The notes: generated by a model not told the origin, from the sequence alone. DNA of 64,000 nucleotides from Pseudomonadota bacterium (GCA_023388935.1 JAEWFG010000235.1:19752-83751); one strand, 5' to 3'; positions 33,004-42,310 are shown, numbered from the stretch's first letter. Program-made: numbers and translations.

Positions 33004-33461
33004 TACACTCCCCCCAACCCAATAACGTATTGTACAAACTCTCTGCTGAGCAAATGCTTCACTTCGTCAAATCGCTTCCTAAACGGTTCCTGACGCATCG
33101 ATTCCTTAATATCGTTGTCCAATAGCTTTTTGGCGTTATCGGGCAGGTCAAGGATGCTCCTAAGCTCAAAACAGCTTGCATAATAAGCAAAGATAATGCC
33201 CATGAAAATTTTGTGCTTCTCGTCTTCAGGAGCCATGTCATCCATGAACTTCAGTTGCAATTCACGCCCCTGGATCAGCATATTGTTGTAAAGTTGGGAT
33301 TGCGCGTTTTTCGTCGCCAGAGCGATGTTTACGCGTGTCGCATCGAGGCTTTGTGTCGCAGAATCAAGGCTCTTCCAAGAAAAATAGAAGCCGAGGATGA
33401 CCGCGAATACCTGAACTATACTTATAATATTGGTCGTCGTTATGGGCTCAAGGTGAACCAT
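33003..33461 (-). CDS. Membrane-anchored protein of cargo cassette 2
   Basis: A 152-residue protein with an N-terminal membrane helix (IISIVQVFAVILGFYFSW, residues ~11-28) and a long helical cytoplasmic domain with a second moderately hydrophobic stretch (IFMGIIFAYYASCFEL). The start at 33461 is preferred to 33521. Membrane anchor plus soluble partner in a coupled pair is a common layout for abortive-infection or exclusion genes, but no motif identifies it. Confidence 0.6.
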   Translation of the reverse strand: MVHLEPITTTNIISIVQVFAVILGFYFSWKSLDSATQSLDATRVNIALATKNAQSQLYNNMLIQGRELQLKFMDDMAPEDEKHKIFMGIIFAYYASCFELRSILDLPDNAKKLLDNDIKESMRQEPFRKRFDEVKHLLSREFVQYVIGLGGV

Positions 33462-33636
33462 TGCTGCCCCCCAAATGAGCTTTACTGTTGGCTGGCGATG
33501 CCGACATCCCAACCCAAGCAACTCGACCCTCTACTTTTAATTGCTTTCCTGCCGCTCGACAAGGACATCTACCGGGGGGGTGATGATTCAAGCCCCATTC
33601 GCCTCCCAATCCCATATCAACGCAAATCATCTTCGT

Positions 33637-33777
33637 ATGGCTGACGCAGACGATCTACGCTGCTACCGTGCGAAATCCCCCGTGCTCCCCGAGGGTGGCC
33701 GACGATATCTCGCAGAGGAGTTGCGAAAGGTCTCGCAATCCATCGGCGCCGTCAGTTCTTTCCTCTCGATTGATTGA
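33637..33777 (+). CDS. Small phage protein (46 residues)
   Basis: Starts with ATG at 33637 inside a longer open frame. Product MADADDLRCYRAKSPVLPEG then RRYLAEELRKVSQSI matches the pattern of short phage peptides that are also found as the N-terminal part of tail fibre proteins. Overlaps convergently with the next minus-strand gene by 26 bases. The 175 bases before it (33462-33636) show no gene. Confidence 0.5.
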   Translation: MADADDLRCYRAKSPVLPEGGRRYLAEELRKVSQSIGAVSSFLSID

Positions 33778-34042
33778 CGCAATCGCGGAGTTTTCCGATC
33801 AGGGCGGCGGTCAGCAGCGTGGCGTGGCCGTCCTTTGCGATGGCGTAAATGAGCGCACGCCGGGTATAGGCGCCCGGCTCGCTTTCGATCGCACGGGCCG
33901 CACGTACCGCATCAAAAACGGTGGCGGCCTTTTCGACGCGGTATTGACCGCGACCGAGGAAGACCGATGCCGTGAAATGATCGGCGGCGCGGATGGCGGC
34001 GATAGCGCGCGCCTCGATCTCGGGATGCTCGGCTTTGCTCAA
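33752..34042 (-). CDS. Hypothetical phage protein on the minus strand
   Basis: A 96-residue protein (EHPEIEARAIAAIRAADHFT, then RRALIYAIAKDGHATLLTAA) with good protein-like composition. Its GC content matches the phage backbone, unlike the two cargo cassettes, so it is probably a phage gene. No function recognised; expression against the late operon suggests a lysogen-expressed or regulatory gene. Confidence 0.55.
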   Translation of the reverse strand: MSKAEHPEIEARAIAAIRAADHFTASVFLGRGQYRVEKAATVFDAVRAARAIESEPGAYTRRALIYAIAKDGHATLLTAALIGKLRDCVNQSRGKN

Positions 34043-34218
34043 TTCCGATTTCTGCTTTTGACCCGCGCGGAATTGCGGGGGATCTCGACCCCCGAGGCCG
34101 GGTGGCTGGATCGGTCAGCGCCCGGCGAGTTTCCGGGCCAATTCCCCGGCGGAGTGGCCCAGATTTAGGCCACTAGTCGGTGGTTGGAAGATCCTCCAGG
34201 TCGATTTCGAGGCTAAAA
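34043..34218. other. Spacer before the terminase genes, candidate cos region
   Basis: No gene. It contains overlapping GC-rich inverted repeats: GGGCCA (34135-34140) with TGGCCC (34155-34160), and GTGGCC (34154-34159) with GGCCAC (34168-34173). Its place just upstream of a Nu1-like small terminase and a GpA-type large terminase matches the cos site of lambda. No known cos sequence is recognised, so this is positional inference. The late promoter may also lie here. Confidence 0.35.
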
Positions 34219-34896
34219 ATGGCGGAAGATCAAAGGGTTACGGCGCCTCCGGAAAGGCCCGTAAGAGCCTCACAGGGCGGCCCCGATCCCGGCGGCCCTT
34301 CCGGCGCCCCGGGCGGCCATGCCGCACCAGCGGGCGCGGACGGCGGCGGGCGCGGTCAACTACTGACGAGCAATCTTGCCGGGCGCCTTCTCATGGTCTC
34401 GGCAGAGCGCGTGCGCCAATTGGCGAAAGAGGGATGGATCGAAAAGCAGGGCAAGGACCAGTTTTATCTGGTCGATGTCGTGCAAGGGTACATCCGCTTT
34501 CGCAACGACAGCGATCGGCGCGCGCAGAAGTCCGCCGCCGATAGCCGGGTCCGCGACGCCCGGGCGCGCGAGATCGAATTGCGCAATGCTTTGCGCGAGG
34601 GCCGACTGATCGAAACGGAGGAAGCGCTTTCGATCGTCGAGGAAATGGTCGGAATTTTCCGCGCCGAAACGGCGGGCCTGCCCGCCAGGGTGACGCGCGA
34701 TCTGCAATTCCGAAGAACGATTGAGACCGCAGTAAATGACATCCTCGAACGGATCGCGGACCTTGCCGGCGAAAGGGGACGCGCTTTGGCAGCGGCTCGC
34801 GCTGCTAGCGAAGCCCTCGCGGCCGATGCCGCCCGACGTGTGGGCGGCGGAGAACAGAATATATCCGCAGACGGCGGGAGTGCCGGGACCGCGTGA
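34219..34896 (+). CDS. Terminase small subunit (Nu1-like)
   Basis: A 225-residue protein with GAGG before the ATG at 34219. After a Pro/Gly-rich leader, LLMVSAERVRQLAKEGWIEK forms the winged-helix DNA-recognition part found in Nu1-type small terminases, followed by a long charged helix. The last 160 bases overlap the large-subunit gene in another frame. It should recognise the packaging site. Confidence 0.8.
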   Translation: MAEDQRVTAPPERPVRASQGGPDPGGPSGAPGGHAAPAGADGGGRGQLLTSNLAGRLLMVSAERVRQLAKEGWIEKQGKDQFYLVDVVQGYIRFRNDSDRRAQKSAADSRVRDARAREIELRNALREGRLIETEEALSIVEEMVGIFRAETAGLPARVTRDLQFRRTIETAVNDILERIADLAGERGRALAAARAASEALAADAARRVGGGEQNISADGGSAGTA

Positions 34897-36745
34897 TCCG
34901 CATCTGACGCCATACATCATCGAGCCCGAGCGCATGGTGGCCTCGGGTGCGTCGCGTCGCGTCATCTTGATGTTCGGCGCGCAAACGGGGAAGACCGACG
35001 CGGTTCTCGATTGCTGTGGCCAGCGCCTCGATCAGCGGCCCGCGCCGATCCTGTACGTCGGCCCGAACAAGCAATTCCTAACCGAGCAATTCGAGCCGCG
35101 AGTCATGTCGCTGCTCGATGAAGCGCCGACGCTGACGAACAAGATCGCGCGCGGAAAGCGCATGACGAAAACGCGCAAGCTGGTGGCGGGCGTCCCATTT
35201 CGTCTCGCTCACGCCGGATCGTCGTCCGCCCTGAAATCCGACCCCGCAGCGCTCGCGATCGTCGATGAATACGACGAGATGAGAGGCGACGTGAACGAGC
35301 AGGGCGGCCCGCTCGGTCTGGTCGAGCGGCGCGGCGACACCTATGCGGATTTCGTTTGCGTGGTCACGTCCACCCCATCGCGCGGACGGGTCGAGGCGGT
35401 CGAGGACCATCGATCGGGTCTGATCTTTTGGGACGTCGCCATGTCGGACGATATCGAAAGCCCGATCTGGCAGCTATGGCAGCAGGGCACGCGCTATCAT
35501 TGGTGCTGGCCGTGCCCGCATTGCGAGGACTATTTCGTCCCGCGCTTCAATTTGATGCGGTGGCCTCCGAATGCCACGCCGATGGCTGCGGCGCGCGAGA
35601 CCTATCTCGAATGTCCGCGCTGCGGCGGCGTGATCGACGACCAGCACAAAGTCGCGATGAATGAGCGCGGGCGCTATGTGGCGCCAGGTCAAACGATCGA
35701 CAAGGCGGGCGAGGTCCGTGGCCAGCCGCCGGATACCATGGCGACAAGCTATTGGGTGTCCGGTCTCGCGTCGCCGTTCGTTACGTTCGGCGAGCGCATC
35801 CGGGTTTATCTCGAGGCGGTCGCCATGGGCGATCCGGCCGAAATCCAGCAGGCAATCAATGCCGGCTTCGGCGAACTCTGGTCGGCCGGCGGCGGCGAGG
35901 TGCCCGAGTGGGCTGAGATCAAGGAGAAGTCGAGGCTCGCCAGCTACGATCGCGGCGAAGTGCCCGACGGCGTTCTCCGTCTCTCGATCGCGATCGACGT
36001 ACAAAAGCAGTCGATGCCCTTCGTTATTCGCGGGTGGGGACCGCGCGCGACGTCCTGGCTGATTGATTGGGGTTATCTGCGCGGCGACACCGCCGAGCCC
36101 GAGATTTGGGACGAGTTGGCGCACTTCATCGCCGAGCCGGTCGACGGGATGCCGATCAACGTGGCTTTCATCGATAGCGGTTTCCGGCCCGGCAAAAAGG
36201 ACACGCTCCCGCTCAATCGGATTTACGAATTCTGTCGCCGATTTCCCAAGCGGGTACGGCCGACGAAGGGATCGAGCGGCCCGATGCGGGTCCCGCTGTT
36301 GCTCTCCAAGATCGAGATCAACCATGCCGGCAAGGCAGCGAAATTCGGTCTCGACCTTCTGCGGCTCGATACCGACCACTGGAAATGCTGGGTGCATGAA
36401 CGCCTGCGCTGGCCCGAGCAGCAGATCGGCGCATGGCATGTGCCGCGCGGCGTCGATGACGACTATTGCCGGCAAATCGTATCGGAAGCGCGGGTCAAGA
36501 AGCCGAACGGCCTGCCGGAGTGGGTGCAGCTCTCGAAACATAACCACTTCCTCGATTGCGAGGCGATGAGTGCGGCGGCGAGCTATTTGATGAACATGCA
36601 GCGCGTCGCGCCGTTGCCGTCGAAACAACCGGACGAGGACGAGCGCGAGGCCGAGCCCGCGCCGCCCAATCAGCCGCCGCCAACAGTGACGCTGCCGCGC
36701 TTCCCGCGTGCGGCGCGCCGGATTGTGCGGTCAAACTATCTTTAG
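34736..36745 (+). CDS. Terminase large subunit, GpA family
   Basis: A 669-residue protein. The ATPase domain has FGAQTGKTDAV as Walker A (residues ~83-93), LAIVDEYDEM as Walker B and the CVVTSTPSRG coupling motif; the middle has zinc-type pairs CPHCED and CPRCGG; the nuclease domain has IAIDVQ and AFIDSGFRPG acidic motifs. This is the lambda GpA type (PF05876). The ATG at 34736 gives a 160-base overlap with the small subunit; a later start near the conserved core is possible. Confidence 0.92.
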   Translation: MTSSNGSRTLPAKGDALWQRLALLAKPSRPMPPDVWAAENRIYPQTAGVPGPRDPHLTPYIIEPERMVASGASRRVILMFGAQTGKTDAVLDCCGQRLDQRPAPILYVGPNKQFLTEQFEPRVMSLLDEAPTLTNKIARGKRMTKTRKLVAGVPFRLAHAGSSSALKSDPAALAIVDEYDEMRGDVNEQGGPLGLVERRGDTYADFVCVVTSTPSRGRVEAVEDHRSGLIFWDVAMSDDIESPIWQLWQQGTRYHWCWPCPHCEDYFVPRFNLMRWPPNATPMAAARETYLECPRCGGVIDDQHKVAMNERGRYVAPGQTIDKAGEVRGQPPDTMATSYWVSGLASPFVTFGERIRVYLEAVAMGDPAEIQQAINAGFGELWSAGGGEVPEWAEIKEKSRLASYDRGEVPDGVLRLSIAIDVQKQSMPFVIRGWGPRATSWLIDWGYLRGDTAEPEIWDELAHFIAEPVDGMPINVAFIDSGFRPGKKDTLPLNRIYEFCRRFPKRVRPTKGSSGPMRVPLLLSKIEINHAGKAAKFGLDLLRLDTDHWKCWVHERLRWPEQQIGAWHVPRGVDDDYCRQIVSEARVKKPNGLPEWVQLSKHNHFLDCEAMSAAASYLMNMQRVAPLPSKQPDEDEREAEPAPPNQPPPTVTLPRFPRAARRIVRSNYL

Positions 36746-36754
36746 GAGCGCCAG

Positions 36755-36961
36755 ATGGCTCAGTACACGCAGCAGCAGATCACGGAGATCATCAGCGCCA
36801 TAGCGTCGGGCGCGGAGCGAGTGAGCTATGGCGACAAGTCGGTCGAATACCGCTCGCTGTCAGATCTTCGCCAACTGCTTTCGACGATGACAGACGATGT
36901 GATGGGCACCCCCGCGCGGCGCTCGTTCCGGATGTACTCTCCGGCGGGTAAGGGCCTGTAA
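36755..36961 (+). CDS. Head-tail joining protein GpW
   Basis: A 68-residue protein with AGGAG before the ATG. Sequence MAQYTQQQITEIISAIASGA ... SYGDKSVEYRSLSDLRQLLS is typical GpW, which caps the portal so that the tail can join. Lies between terminase and portal as in lambda. Confidence 0.9.
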   Translation: MAQYTQQQITEIISAIASGAERVSYGDKSVEYRSLSDLRQLLSTMTDDVMGTPARRSFRMYSPAGKGL

Positions 36962-36963
36962 AG

Positions 36964-38544
36964 ATGCCGGCTGCCGCCGCAGTCTCCGAAAAGCCGCGCG
37001 TTCGCGTGAAGGCTGGCCGAGCATTCACCAATCAGCTTGCGCCGAACGATCCGAGCGGGGGCGGCGGCACGCTGCGGCAAACCGGGTTCGACGGCGCGCG
37101 CTACGGACGGCGCCTTGCGCCATGGAAGCCGGCGTCGACCACATCGAACGTCATCATGTCGTGGCAGGGCGAGCTTTTGCGCGCCCGCGCGCGCGATGTG
37201 CTGCGGAATAACCCGCATGCGGTCGCGGCTTCGGAGAATTTTGCGAGCAATCTTGTCGGCGCCGGGATCAAGCCGTCTTCGCTGATCGCGGACCTCGATC
37301 AGCGAGCGGAAATTCAGCAAGGCTGGCTCGATTGGACCGACGAATGCGATGCCGACGGCGTTGCCGATTTCTACGGGATGCAGTCGCTCGCCGCCCGCGC
37401 TCTGTTCGAGGCGGGCGAGTGTTTCATCCGCTTCCGCGCGCGCCGGCCGGAAGATGGACTTACGACGCCGCTGCAAATCCAGATGCTCGAAAGCGAGATG
37501 TTGCCTTATTGGGACAATCGCTTTGCGCCGAACGGCAATTACATCATGAACGGCGTCGAGTTCGATTTTCGAGGGCGCCGCGTCGCCTATTGGTTCTTTG
37601 TGCAGCATCCTGGCGACGGCCCGATCGAGCCGGATGGGATCACAACCGAGCAGGTACGTGTCCCTGCCGATCAAGTCTTGCACATCTTCCGTCCCACGCG
37701 CCCCGGCCAAGTCCGGGGCGTTCCATTAGTGACGCCCGGGTTGGTCAAGCTTTACTTCCTCGACCAATACGACGACGCCGAACTCGACCGGAAGAAGATC
37801 GCGGCGATGTATGCGGGGTTCGTCACGTCGCCCGCGCCGGAAGATGTGTTGCCCGATGTCGAGGGCGACGAGAACAGCGATCAAGTCGGCATTGCGCCGC
37901 TTGAACCGGGCACGATGCAGGCGCTGCTGCCGGGCGAGGACATCAAGTTCTCCGAGCCTGCGGATGTCGGCGGGTCCTATGAGGCGTTCCAGTACCGTAA
38001 CCAACTCGCGGTCTTTTCCGCGATGGGCGTGCCCTACATGCTGGGGACCGGCGACACGCGGCGCGCGTCCTATTCCAGTCTGCGCGGCGTCATCATCGAA
38101 TATCGGCGCCGCCTTGAGCAGTTGCAGCACAACGTGATGGTGTTCCAGTTCTGCCGCGCGGTGTGGCGGCGCTGGATGACTGATGCCGTCCTGGCGGGCT
38201 CGCTTTCGCTGCCCGGCTTCCTCGATCGGCAGCAGGCGATGACCCGGGCGAAATGGATCGCGCCGCGCTTCGAATGGGTCGACCCGCTCAAAGATCGCCA
38301 AGCCGAAAAGCTGGCCGTCGACAGCGGCTTCAAGTCGCGCAGCGATGTTATCGAGGCCGAGGGCTACGATCCCGAGGAGACCGATCAGCGCATCGCGGCG
38401 GACAAGGGGCGCGAAGAACGGCTCGGCCTTAATTTTCCGATCCATGGCGCGTCGGCGACGCAGCCCACCGATCCGAATGCCTCCGATCCGCAGGAAGTCG
38501 CGGACGCGGCGCAAGAGCTAACCGGCGAGGACGCCGCAGCATAG
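36964..38544 (+). CDS. Portal protein, lambda family
   Basis: A 526-residue protein of the phage_portal_2/lambda B family: RARARDVLRNNPHAVAASEN near the N-terminus, GIKPSSLI, GECFIRFRARRPEDG, LHIFRPTRPGQVRGVP, and GDTRRASYSSLRGVIIEYRR near the stem/clip regions. It forms the dodecameric ring at the head vertex through which the GpA terminase pumps DNA. Two bases separate it from GpW. Confidence 0.92.
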   Translation: MPAAAAVSEKPRVRVKAGRAFTNQLAPNDPSGGGGTLRQTGFDGARYGRRLAPWKPASTTSNVIMSWQGELLRARARDVLRNNPHAVAASENFASNLVGAGIKPSSLIADLDQRAEIQQGWLDWTDECDADGVADFYGMQSLAARALFEAGECFIRFRARRPEDGLTTPLQIQMLESEMLPYWDNRFAPNGNYIMNGVEFDFRGRRVAYWFFVQHPGDGPIEPDGITTEQVRVPADQVLHIFRPTRPGQVRGVPLVTPGLVKLYFLDQYDDAELDRKKIAAMYAGFVTSPAPEDVLPDVEGDENSDQVGIAPLEPGTMQALLPGEDIKFSEPADVGGSYEAFQYRNQLAVFSAMGVPYMLGTGDTRRASYSSLRGVIIEYRRRLEQLQHNVMVFQFCRAVWRRWMTDAVLAGSLSLPGFLDRQQAMTRAKWIAPRFEWVDPLKDRQAEKLAVDSGFKSRSDVIEAEGYDPEETDQRIAADKGREERLGLNFPIHGASATQPTDPNASDPQEVADAAQELTGEDAAA

Positions 38545-38553
38545 GAGCACACG

Positions 38554-39591
38554 ATGCGCCGTTGGTTTTCCATGAAAAAGCTCGATGACAAGTCGGGCGA
38601 GGTCCTGATCTATGACGAGATCGGCAAGTCTTGGTGGAACGAAGACGCGATGTCCGCCAAGCATTTTGACGACGAGTTGAAGGCGCTCGGCGACGTCGAG
38701 AGCATCATCTTGCGGATCAATTCGCCCGGCGGCGACGCCTTTGACGGCCTCGCGATCCACAACACGATCAAGAACCACGCCGCGACGTTCACGGCGCAGA
38801 TTGACGGCATCGCCGCGTCGGCGGCCTCGATCATCGCCATGGCGGCGGACACCATCGTGATGCCCGAGAACGCGTTCGTGCTGATCCATGGCGCATCCGG
38901 GTTTGCGATGGGCAACGCGCAGGATATGCGCGCGATGGCCGATGATCTCGATCGGTTGGATAAATCCATCGTTGCAACATACGCCAACCGCTCGGGCCAG
39001 GACATCGAGAAAATCCAATCGATCATGAAAGAGGATCGATTGATGGACGCCAACGAGGCGAAAGGACTCGGCCTTTGCGACGAGATCAAAGGCGCAGCAA
39101 AGATGGCGGCGACGTACTCGCTGCGGCTATTGCCCCCCAATGCGGCGGCGAAGTTCAAAACCGTCATCGAACCAACCGACGAGCGGGAGCCGCCTTCCGG
39201 AACGTCGGTTGTGGAGCCGGGCCCTCAACAGCAGCAACAGTTGCAATCGCAGGGCCCGGCTCCAACCACGCGCAATGAGAACGGCGGCGGCGCGGAAGTG
39301 ATCTCCCTCGACGCGGCGCGCGCGGAGGGCAGCGAACAGGCAATGTCCTACGTGAACGAAGTCAACTCGCTCTGCGCTCTCGCAGGCATGCCGGCGATGG
39401 CGCGGGACTTCATCGCGAAGAAAGAGGCGGTCGACAACGTTCGCAAAAAGCTGATCGAGGCGCGCGCAAGCGCCGATGAACGGCTTGAAGCGCAGCATCA
39501 TCGGGCGATGCCGACGCAGGCGGCGCGGGAGAAAACCGCCGCTGCGTGGAGCAGGGTCGCCGATCAGTTGAATGCGCGGCTTCGCAAGTAA
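38554..39591 (+). CDS. ClpP-like head maturation protease with scaffold-like C-terminus
   Basis: A 345-residue protein. The ClpP/S49-type protease domain fills the first ~200 residues: LRINSPGGDAFDGLAIHNTI, DGIAASAASIIAMAAD with the catalytic Ser, and FVLIHGASGFAMGNAQDMRA with the His. The C-terminal ~140 residues are Gln- and Ala-rich and helical, and probably act as the scaffold, as in lambda C/Nu3. Processes head proteins during assembly. Confidence 0.88.
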   Translation: MRRWFSMKKLDDKSGEVLIYDEIGKSWWNEDAMSAKHFDDELKALGDVESIILRINSPGGDAFDGLAIHNTIKNHAATFTAQIDGIAASAASIIAMAADTIVMPENAFVLIHGASGFAMGNAQDMRAMADDLDRLDKSIVATYANRSGQDIEKIQSIMKEDRLMDANEAKGLGLCDEIKGAAKMAATYSLRLLPPNAAAKFKTVIEPTDEREPPSGTSVVEPGPQQQQQLQSQGPAPTTRNENGGGAEVISLDAARAEGSEQAMSYVNEVNSLCALAGMPAMARDFIAKKEAVDNVRKKLIEARASADERLEAQHHRAMPTQAAREKTAAAWSRVADQLNARLRK

Positions 39592-39614
39592 CCCACCGCA
39601 AGTAGGAGAAACAC

Positions 39615-39983
39615 ATGGCTACCCTTATCGAAGGTCGGCACCCGGGCGAGTTCATCCTGTCGGAAGCGAACGGCCAGCGCTCGCGCGAGAATATCACGAT
39701 TGGCGCCTCGCAAACGATCGTTCCCGGTCAAGTGCTCGGCGTGATCACCGCGTCGGGGCAGGGTGTAGTTCTCGCGCCCGGTGCGTCGGATGGATCGCAG
39801 AACGCGGCAGCAATCGCGATCTATGGCGCAACCACCGGCGCGGGTGAGACGGCACGGATTGCCGTGATCGCGCGGCAAGCGGAAGTGAACGGCAACATCC
39901 TGACTTGGCCCTCCGGCATCACTGCCCCGCAGAAGACTGCGGCAATCGCCGCGCTCAAGACGGCTGGCGTCATCGTCCGCTAG
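39615..39983 (+). CDS. Head decoration protein
   Basis: A 122-residue protein with GTAGGAGAAACAC before the ATG. EGRHPGEFILSEANGQRSRE at the N-terminus and the repeated small beta-rich segments match the lambda gpD-like head decoration family (HDPD). It stabilises expanded capsids. The 109 bases before the capsid gene hold no gene. Confidence 0.85.
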   Translation: MATLIEGRHPGEFILSEANGQRSRENITIGASQTIVPGQVLGVITASGQGVVLAPGASDGSQNAAAIAIYGATTGAGETARIAVIARQAEVNGNILTWPSGITAPQKTAAIAALKTAGVIVR

Positions 39984-40092
39984 TCGCGGGCATCTCTCCC
40001 TAACCATCAAATCCCACTGGCCTCGATCAACCACGGCGGCGCTGCTGTCGGGGATGCGGTGGCTTTTGTCTGTTTGAAAAGGAAAAACGCAA

Positions 40093-41118
40093 ATGCCAAT
40101 GCTGGACATCTTCAACAGCGATGCATTCTCCGTCGTCTCGCTGACCGATGCCATCAACAAGCTGCGGTTTGTGCCCGGCTATCTGGGCTCGACGGGCCTC
40201 TTCACCGAGAGCGGCGTCGTCACCACGTCCGTTGCAATCGAGCAGAAGAACAACATTCTCTCCCTTGTACCGCCGACGCCGCGCGGCGGGCCCGGCATCA
40301 CCTTGGACAAGGGCAAGCGCTCGATGCTCTCCCTCAACGTCCCGCACTTCGAAATCAACGACGCGGTGATGGCGGAGGAAGTCCAGAATATCCGTCCGTT
40401 CGGCCAGGAGAGCGGCGAGGATAGCGTTATGCGGCTCGTCGGCGAGCGTATGCAGGTCGACGGACAGTCGCACGAGGCGACTATCGAGTATTCGCGCATC
40501 GGTGCGGTGAAGGGTCTCGTCACCTATGCCGACGGCTCGTCGCTCAACCTCTTTAATACGTTCGGCGTCGCGCAGGCGGCGGAGATCAATTTCGATCTCG
40601 AAAATGCCAACCCGGCGGGTGGTGCGCTGCGGACCAAGTGTGCCGGCGTTACCCGCGCCATGGCGGCTGCGCTCGATGGCACACCGTTCACCGGGCTTGA
40701 AGCGCTTTGCGGCGACAATTTCTTCGACAGCCTGATCGCACATCCCGAAGTGCGAGCCACTTATCTCAACTACCAAGCCGCCGCTGAACTGCGGCAGGCA
40801 TACATCACCGGCGGCGGGCTGACTTTCGGCTCGTTTGCGTTCGGCGGCATACAGTGGACGAACTATCGCGGCTCGGTCGGGTCGACCGCGTACATTGATG
40901 CCGATAAATGCCACATCTATCCGACCGGCGTGCCCGGCCTGTTCCGGACCTATTTCGCGCCCGCCGACTACATCGAGACCGTTAACACGCTCGGGCAGGC
41001 GCGATACGTGCGGCAGTACGTGATGCCGAACAACAAAGGCGTCCATCTCGACGTGCAGACGAACAATCTCAATATCTGCACGCGCCCGGCGACGCTGATC
41101 CCGGGCCGGCGGAAGTAA
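40093..41118 (+). CDS. Major capsid protein, GpE family
   Basis: A 341-residue protein with AAAAGGAAAA upstream. Family E signatures include FNSDAFSVVSLTDAINKLRF, FTESGVVTTSVAIEQ, VPPTPRGGPG, FGQESGEDSV and the C-terminal YFAPADYIETVNTLGQARYV. It builds the icosahedral head. Follows the decoration gene as in lambda (D then E). Confidence 0.93.
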   Translation: MPMLDIFNSDAFSVVSLTDAINKLRFVPGYLGSTGLFTESGVVTTSVAIEQKNNILSLVPPTPRGGPGITLDKGKRSMLSLNVPHFEINDAVMAEEVQNIRPFGQESGEDSVMRLVGERMQVDGQSHEATIEYSRIGAVKGLVTYADGSSLNLFNTFGVAQAAEINFDLENANPAGGALRTKCAGVTRAMAAALDGTPFTGLEALCGDNFFDSLIAHPEVRATYLNYQAAAELRQAYITGGGLTFGSFAFGGIQWTNYRGSVGSTAYIDADKCHIYPTGVPGLFRTYFAPADYIETVNTLGQARYVRQYVMPNNKGVHLDVQTNNLNICTRPATLIPGRRK

Positions 41119-41463
41119 GTGGACTTCTCTCAACTCGTCCTGGCGCCGGGTATCAATGCGTTCGGCATCGCGGTCACTGTGATGCCCGATGCCTCGCAGC
41201 CCGGCCAGCTCGCCTATGTCGCGCGCGGCGTGTTCTCGTCGGCGCCGATCAACGTGACGATGGAGGACGGTACAACGTTCTCCGATCAGCAGACCACGCT
41301 CGGCATCCGCTTGCGCGAATTCATCGTGCCGCCGGTCAACGGCGATCGGATCAAGCCAACGGAAGGCGAGGCCGCTGGCGTTACGTTTTGGGTTGGCGAT
41401 AGCTCGACCGACGGTCAAGGCGGCATGACGTTGTTGCTGCGCAGGACGGCCCCGCGCCAATGA
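41119..41463 (+). CDS. Probable head-tail connector / neck protein
   Basis: A 114-residue beta-rich protein starting with GTG immediately after the capsid stop. Its place between capsid and the minor tail gene matches FII-like or gp36-like connectors. Sequence shows FGIAVTVMPDASQPGQLAYV and a Gly-rich end but no definite signature. Assignment is positional. Confidence 0.55.
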   Translation: MDFSQLVLAPGINAFGIAVTVMPDASQPGQLAYVARGVFSSAPINVTMEDGTTFSDQQTTLGIRLREFIVPPVNGDRIKPTEGEAAGVTFWVGDSSTDGQGGMTLLLRRTAPRQ

Positions 41464-42017
41464 GCACCCACGCGATCGAGATCGCGGACAAGGCGTTAGC
41501 GCTGCTTAGGGCCGCGACGTTCGACCCGCCCTTCAAGAGTTTCAGGCGCACACCGCTCCGCCAGGTGGCGCCCGACGACTTGCCGCTGCTGATGGTCTAC
41601 ATCCTGCGCGAACGTCGTTCGCCGGACGGTGATGCGAATGCCGGCGAGCCGCGCTTCGTCCATCGCGTGCACCTCGGGATCGCGGGTGCAGTCGCGCTCT
41701 CGGACGATGGGGCGCAACTGGAGACGCTCGAAGCGATGATGGCGAACATCGACGATGTTCTCCTGACCGATCCCCGCTTCATAAACATGTTCGAGGGCAT
41801 CGAGAGCATGGATCGCCGCTCGCAGTACGCGAGCGTCGCCGAAACGCCGCTCGGTGAAATCCAGATCGAGATGGTGGTGACGTTTCGCTCCTATTGGGAG
41901 CCGAAAGTGCCAGACGATTTCGCGGTGCTGCACGTCGAGACCCGCTATCCGACAGCAGCAACCGATCCGGCGGAAGTGCATCAGCTTACCCGCGAACACG
42001 ACGTTCCGCAGAATTGA
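41460..42017 (+). CDS. Neck / tail terminator-like protein
   Basis: A 185-residue protein coupled by ATGA to the upstream gene. The pattern (IEIADKALALLRAATFDPPF, FVHRVHLGIAGAVALSDDGA, LTDPRFINMFEGIE, IEMVVTFRSYWEPK) resembles tail terminator or minor tail U-like proteins that cap the tail tube. Position supports this. Confidence 0.6.
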   Translation: MSTHAIEIADKALALLRAATFDPPFKSFRRTPLRQVAPDDLPLLMVYILRERRSPDGDANAGEPRFVHRVHLGIAGAVALSDDGAQLETLEAMMANIDDVLLTDPRFINMFEGIESMDRRSQYASVAETPLGEIQIEMVVTFRSYWEPKVPDDFAVLHVETRYPTAATDPAEVHQLTREHDVPQN

Positions 42018-42029
42018 AAGGAAGGCGCC

Positions 42030-42221
42030 ATGGTTCGCAAAATCCGCGTGAAAGCCGTCGGTGGTATCGCGATCTCCCATCCCGTTGCCGGCGCGATGCG
42101 CCCGGATGGTGCGACGTGGCCGCTCGATCAATTCACGATGCGGCGCCTCGCTGAAAAGAGCATCGAGGAAGTCAAAGGCGGCAAGACGACGCAAACCGAC
42201 CGGCCCGCGCAGCAGAAGTAA
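42030..42221 (+). CDS. Small tail-associated protein, DUF2635-like
   Basis: A 63-residue basic protein (MVRKIRVKAVGGIAISHPVA, then GATWPLDQFTMRRL) with GAAAGGAAGG before the ATG. DUF2635 proteins precede the sheath gene in Mu-like tail clusters, as here. Function unknown. Confidence 0.75.
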   Translation: MVRKIRVKAVGGIAISHPVAGAMRPDGATWPLDQFTMRRLAEKSIEEVKGGKTTQTDRPAQQK

Positions 42222-42310
42222 CGCTCACAAACATCGTCGAACCGTTCCGCTCTGCCGAGCACCGCCCGGCGGTGGGCGTCGTCACGTCTTAGCGCATAGG
42301 AGAAATTGCA

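Noticed and set aside
35474..36628. 384-codon open frame on the minus strand
   Set aside because: Antisense to the GpA terminase.
40027..41460. 477-codon open frame on the minus strand
   Set aside because: Antisense to the capsid and connector genes; no recognisable domain.
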